The notes beneath the pieces were generated by a model. It worked only from the letters and a program-made list of their open reading frames with translations, made no database searches and was not told the origin of the DNA. Shown in pieces: positions 5,765-7,445 of a DNA stretch of 7,445 nucleotides. The stretch comes from Candidatus Omnitrophota bacterium (GTDB taxonomy: Bacteria; Omnitrophota; Gorgyraeia; Gorgyraeales; Gorgyraeaceae), in the NCBI GenBank assembly GCA_018817035.1, contig JAHIUV010000181.1, forward strand, positions 1-7,445, read 5' to 3'. Position numbers and translations under genes: made by a program. Within the stretch, counting starts at the first letter, position 1; every line of letters starts with the position of its first letter.

Positions 5765-5903
5765 GAGATTGCTTCGCTTCGCTCGCAATGACACTTCTCG
5801 ACTCGCTTCGTTCGCTCGAAGAATATTGAGATTGCTTCGCTGTGCATCTTCTCGACTTCGCTCGAAGAATATTAGAGATTGCTTCGCTGTGCTCGCAATG
5901 ACA
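5765..5903 (+). repeat. Alternating A-B-A-B-A cluster of two short dispersed repeats
   Basis: Two modules alternate. Module A reads GAGATTGCTTCGCT and ends in CTCGCAATGACA when complete (5765-5793, 5875-5903; a truncated copy at 5828-5845). Module B starts CTTCTCGACT and ends CTCGAAGAATATT (5794-5827, and a copy 8 nt shorter at 5848-5873). Each B unit is itself partly self-complementary (TTCTCGA against TCGAAGAA). The copies differ by short internal deletions and substitutions, as in a decaying array. Such GAGATTGCTTCGCT units are widespread intergenic repeats in many bacterial genomes; their minus-strand translation gives the familiar spurious peptide VIASEAKQS. Confidence 0.75.
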
Positions 5904-6008
5904 GGGGCGGGAATGTGACTGGCGGGCTATTGGGATGTGACTGTGGGACATGTTGGGATTGGCGATGATATTGCCTCTGCCAAGGATTTTCAAGTTACTT
6001 TTTTGTTA

Positions 6009-6063
6009 GAGATTGCACTCGCTGTGTAGCTTCTCGACTCGCTCCGCTCGCTCGAAGAATATT
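6009..6063 (+). repeat. Detached A-B pair of the same dispersed repeats
   Basis: A divergent module A (GAGATTGCACTCGCTGTG, from 6009) is followed by a full-length module B (6030-6063) ending in the same CTCGAAGAATATT as the copies in the main cluster. About 105 bp of unrelated sequence (5904-6008) separates it from them, so either the array was interrupted or the modules inserted twice. Confidence 0.65.
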
Positions 6064-6080
6064 GGATATTGCTGCGTCTA

Positions 6081-6126
6081 TGCCCTAAAGCTTTTAGGCG
6101 CCCTGCCCTGTTTTTTAGGGCAGGGC
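6081..6126 (-). terminator. Strong hairpin downstream of the phospholipase D-like gene, possible terminator
   Basis: GCCCTGCCCT (6100-6109) and AGGGCAGGGC (6117-6126) form a perfect 10-bp GC-rich stem with a 7-nt loop, starting about 30 nt beyond the stop of the minus-strand gene at 6157. A competing 9-bp pairing, TGCCCTAAA (6081-6089) with TTTAGGGCA (6114-6122), and a small CCTAAA/TTTAGG stem also exist. On neither strand does a run of T follow the stem, so it is not a textbook intrinsic terminator. It may still end transcription with Rho, stabilise the 3' end, or be another dispersed palindrome. Confidence 0.45.
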
Positions 6127-6156
6127 ATGAAGAATAAAAACCCCTAACTAACCAGG

Positions 6157-7308
6157 TTACTTTGAATATTCCTTAAAGTCCCTAAAAGCAGTCTTGATGG
6201 TGTCCTCGCTGACATTAAAACGGCTGGATAGGGCGCGGTATGATAAGGAATCTATGTCCTCTCCCTCATCTTTAAGCAATGCCTTTATCATAAAAAGGAA
6301 CTTTAAGCGCGTGGTTAGCTGGGGGCTTTGTGTAGAGATGATAGAATCAGAGGCCACTAGAAAGGCCTCCCCGGGAATAAGCGTGAGAGTTACCTCGGCG
6401 TCTCTTCCATGAGAGAGTTTTACATCTATAAGATGGTAACGAGTTTGCAGCTTTTTTAAGCTCTTGATTATTTGCCTTCTTATGGCAGTATTAGTCCAGG
6501 TCTCGGGTAGGCCTAAGCTTAAACCCATTGCCGTTAACCCCACTAAAAACTCCTGTTTGCCTGTGGTCTGGCTGTGGGCTAAAAGCAATAGATAGAGGTC
6601 TAAGGCGCGGCTATCGGAGCTGGAAACCATTTTAGGGAAGTAAATCTTATTTAAAACAAGGTCTTTAGGAATGGCGAGGTTTTCAGGAAGGTTTTCTATA
6701 TAAGTCGGCTCATAGGGCCCTTTATCCTGCGGCTTGGTATCTATTAGAACATTATCAAGACGCGATAGCTTTACACGGGCAAGTTCCCTTGAATCAATAA
6801 GGGTACTAGACTCAGTATTCCTCCTAAGGGCCGCAATGGACCAATTGGCGCTGCCCTCCACTACATACCGTTCATCTACTACGATAAGCTTATCGTGATG
6901 CGTGCGGTGAGAGGGCATATAATAGATAACGCAGCCGACATCCTCTAATTCCTTAAAAGCAGGACTTTCGGGATAAGCCTTCTCTTTAGCCTCATCATAG
7001 AAACTCGTATTAAGATACATTGTGACGCTGACGCCTCTTGCCCTTGCCTCCAGGAGATCCCCCAGCAAAAGCTTTACCGGGTTTTTATGTTTTATATCCG
7101 CGCTTATGATATACATTGAAACAACTATGGAATCTTTCGCGTTATCTAAGAGCTGGATCACGGCTGCCTCATAGTCACGATCTGATATATCTTTAACTCT
7201 AGAGGGGGCAAAATCACCAGCGGGATATAGGGTGGCGGCGGTTAAGAGTATCGCGAGGATGGGTATTAGGAATAGAAAGGATTTAATTCTTTTTAGTGGG
7301 AGTTTCAT
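6157..7308 (-). CDS. Membrane-anchored phospholipase D-like protein with one HKD motif and C-terminal winged-helix-like region
   Basis: PLD-superfamily hydrolases cut phosphodiester bonds in lipids or nucleic acids. In 383 residues the protein shows a basic N terminus and one hydrophobic helix (about 11-29) that should act as an uncleaved anchor or signal; a PLD fold starting near 45; and one HxKxxxxD motif, HDKLIVVD, with His138, Lys140 and Asp145, followed by EGSANWS (151-157) and RRNTES (162-167). A single motif per chain fits Nuc-like enzymes that act as dimers. The C-terminal half is unusual: 233-311 reads as a winged helix (TNTAIRRQIIKSLKKL as recognition helix, then a strand pair), and 355-380 (SYRALSSRFNVSEDTIKTAF) as a second helix-turn-helix. 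I cannot say whether it acts on DNA or lipid. Codon use matches the membrane-protein gene at the left edge, so it looks resident rather than part of the R-M set. No clear ribosome site precedes the ATG at 7308; the start is chosen because it yields the hydrophobic segment. Confidence 0.85.
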   Translation of the reverse strand: MKLPLKRIKSFLFLIPILAILLTAATLYPAGDFAPSRVKDISDRDYEAAVIQLLDNAKDSIVVSMYIISADIKHKNPVKLLLGDLLEARARGVSVTMYLNTSFYDEAKEKAYPESPAFKELEDVGCVIYYMPSHRTHHDKLIVVDERYVVEGSANWSIAALRRNTESSTLIDSRELARVKLSRLDNVLIDTKPQDKGPYEPTYIENLPENLAIPKDLVLNKIYFPKMVSSSDSRALDLYLLLLAHSQTTGKQEFLVGLTAMGLSLGLPETWTNTAIRRQIIKSLKKLQTRYHLIDVKLSHGRDAEVTLTLIPGEAFLVASDSIISTQSPQLTTRLKFLFMIKALLKDEGEDIDSLSYRALSSRFNVSEDTIKTAFRDFKEYSK

Positions 7309-7335
7309 GTTTATTAATCATGTTATTTCTTATTT

Positions 7336-7364
7336 CTTGTACCGTTTTGGCTCTCCCCTATCAA
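7336..7364 (-). promoter_or_regulatory. Possible promoter of the phospholipase D-like gene inside the palindromic element
   Basis: On the minus strand TTGATA (7364-7359) and TACAAG (7341-7336) are 17 nt apart, matching consensus at 5 and 4 of 6 positions. Both boxes lie within one arm of the palindromic element at 7336-7445, directly upstream of the gene starting at 7308, which suggests the element may supply its promoter. The -10 match is weak. Confidence 0.35.
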
Positions 7365-7445
7365 TGTGTCCCTAAATCTGTCCCGGGGACACTTTGGAGT
7401 ATGATTCTGGGACAGATTGGTGAGGAAAATCGCAGACGGTACAAA
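7336..7445. repeat. MITE/REP-like imperfect palindromic element of about 110 bp
   Basis: The arms 7336-7372 and 7409-7445 are inverted repeats of 37 bp with 26 identities and the same centre (7390.5). They end in CTTGTACCGT on the left and ACGGTACAAA on the right. Inside are nested exact repeats: AATCTGTCCC (7375-7384) with GGGACAGATT (7409-7418), GTGTCCC (7366-7372) with GGGACAC (7386-7392), and TGTCCC-G-GGGACA (7379-7391), so several exclusive hairpins are possible. No coding frame is present, so any mobility must come from a transposase elsewhere. A decayed relative lies at 374-406. The right end may extend past the window. Confidence 0.6.

Larger units (their letters stand above)
5652..6156. 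other. Gene-free stretch: control region, repeat cluster and hairpin
   Basis: About 500 bases without a credible gene. From left to right it holds the promoter and operator-like repeats of the xre-nuclease operon, a small inverted repeat AACTCT-ATAA-AGAGTT (5730-5745), an isolated ribosome-site-plus-ATG on the plus strand (AAGGAG at 5752-5757, ATG at 5763), the modular repeat cluster starting at 5765, a unique G-rich segment (about 5904-6008) with a near-duplicated GGGAATGTGACTG / GGGATGTGACTG pair at 5909-5921 and 5932-5943, a last repeat pair to 6063, and a strong hairpin at 6081-6126. Open frames here translate repeats and are not taken as genes. Confidence 0.7.

Noticed and set aside
5763..5924. 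Plus-strand frame of about 53 codons after a good ribosome site
   Set aside because: All but its last few codons are repeat modules; kept only as a finding about a possible disrupted gene start.
5745..5993. Minus-strand 82-codon frame over the repeat cluster
   Set aside because: Its peptide (CEHSEAIS, VIASEAKQS) is the well-known spurious translation of dispersed intergenic repeats.
5765..6063. CRISPR array
   Set aside because: Two different repeat types alternate directly, without unique spacers of constant length, and there are no cas genes.
6194..6412. Plus-strand 72-codon frame inside the phospholipase D-like gene
   Set aside because: Antisense shadow with no start signal or recognisable motif.
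1..7445. tRNA, rRNA, riboswitch or replication origin
   Set aside because: No cloverleaf, conserved rRNA segment, aptamer-like leader or iteron/DnaA-box cluster was recognised by eye on either strand.

Overview
The window looks like a stretch of bacterial chromosome, probably from an uncultured Gram-negative-type lineage. Two resident genes at the edges (a small membrane protein and an anchored phospholipase D-like protein, both on the minus strand) use moderately GC-balanced codons. Between them lies a visibly more AT-rich block of restriction-modification (R-M) genes. Dispersed-repeat debris surrounds the block, so I read it as an acquired defence island. The dispersed repeats resemble those seen in MAGs of candidate phyla, but I cannot assign a taxon from this sequence alone.

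Layout. At 1-305 (minus) is the 5' part of a three-helix membrane protein that runs off the left edge, with a good promoter at 331-359. At 374-406 is a decayed copy of a palindromic dispersed element. At 410-2581 (minus) is a Z1-domain superfamily-2 ATPase. At 2582-2820 is a divergent control region with a perfect 38-bp palindrome over the methyltransferase promoter. At 2821-4041 (plus) is a DNA cytosine-5 methyltransferase carrying an N-terminal ribbon-helix-helix-like domain. At 3980-4423 (plus) is a Vsr-type mismatch endonuclease overlapping it. At 4399-5424 (minus) is a PD-(D/E)XK protein, the likely restriction endonuclease, meeting vsr tail to tail with a 25-nt overlap. At 5454-5651 (minus) is a 65-residue Xre regulator heading the same operon. 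The stretch 5652-6156 has no gene; it holds the regulator's promoter and operator-like palindromes, a modular repeat cluster and a strong hairpin. At 6157-7308 (minus) is the phospholipase D-like protein. At 7336-7445 is a roughly 110-bp imperfect palindromic (MITE/REP-like) element reaching the window edge.

How it may work together. Methyltransferase, Vsr, nuclease and Xre controller form a complete type II-like R-M set: modification, repair of m5C deamination at the modified site, cleavage, and transcriptional timing. The Z1 ATPase is the unusual partner. Z1 proteins are known from R-M neighbourhoods that usually also encode a MORC/GHKL ATPase, and none is visible here. The sequence suggests a regulatory circuit: CAATAT...ATATTG half-sites occur both in the palindrome over the methyltransferase -10 box and twice at the Xre/nuclease promoter, and two potential DNA-binding regulators (the Xre protein and the methyltransferase N-terminus) are encoded. 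The combination of Z1, RHH-methyltransferase, zinc-ligand-free Vsr, nuclease and Xre is the best candidate here for an under-described system.
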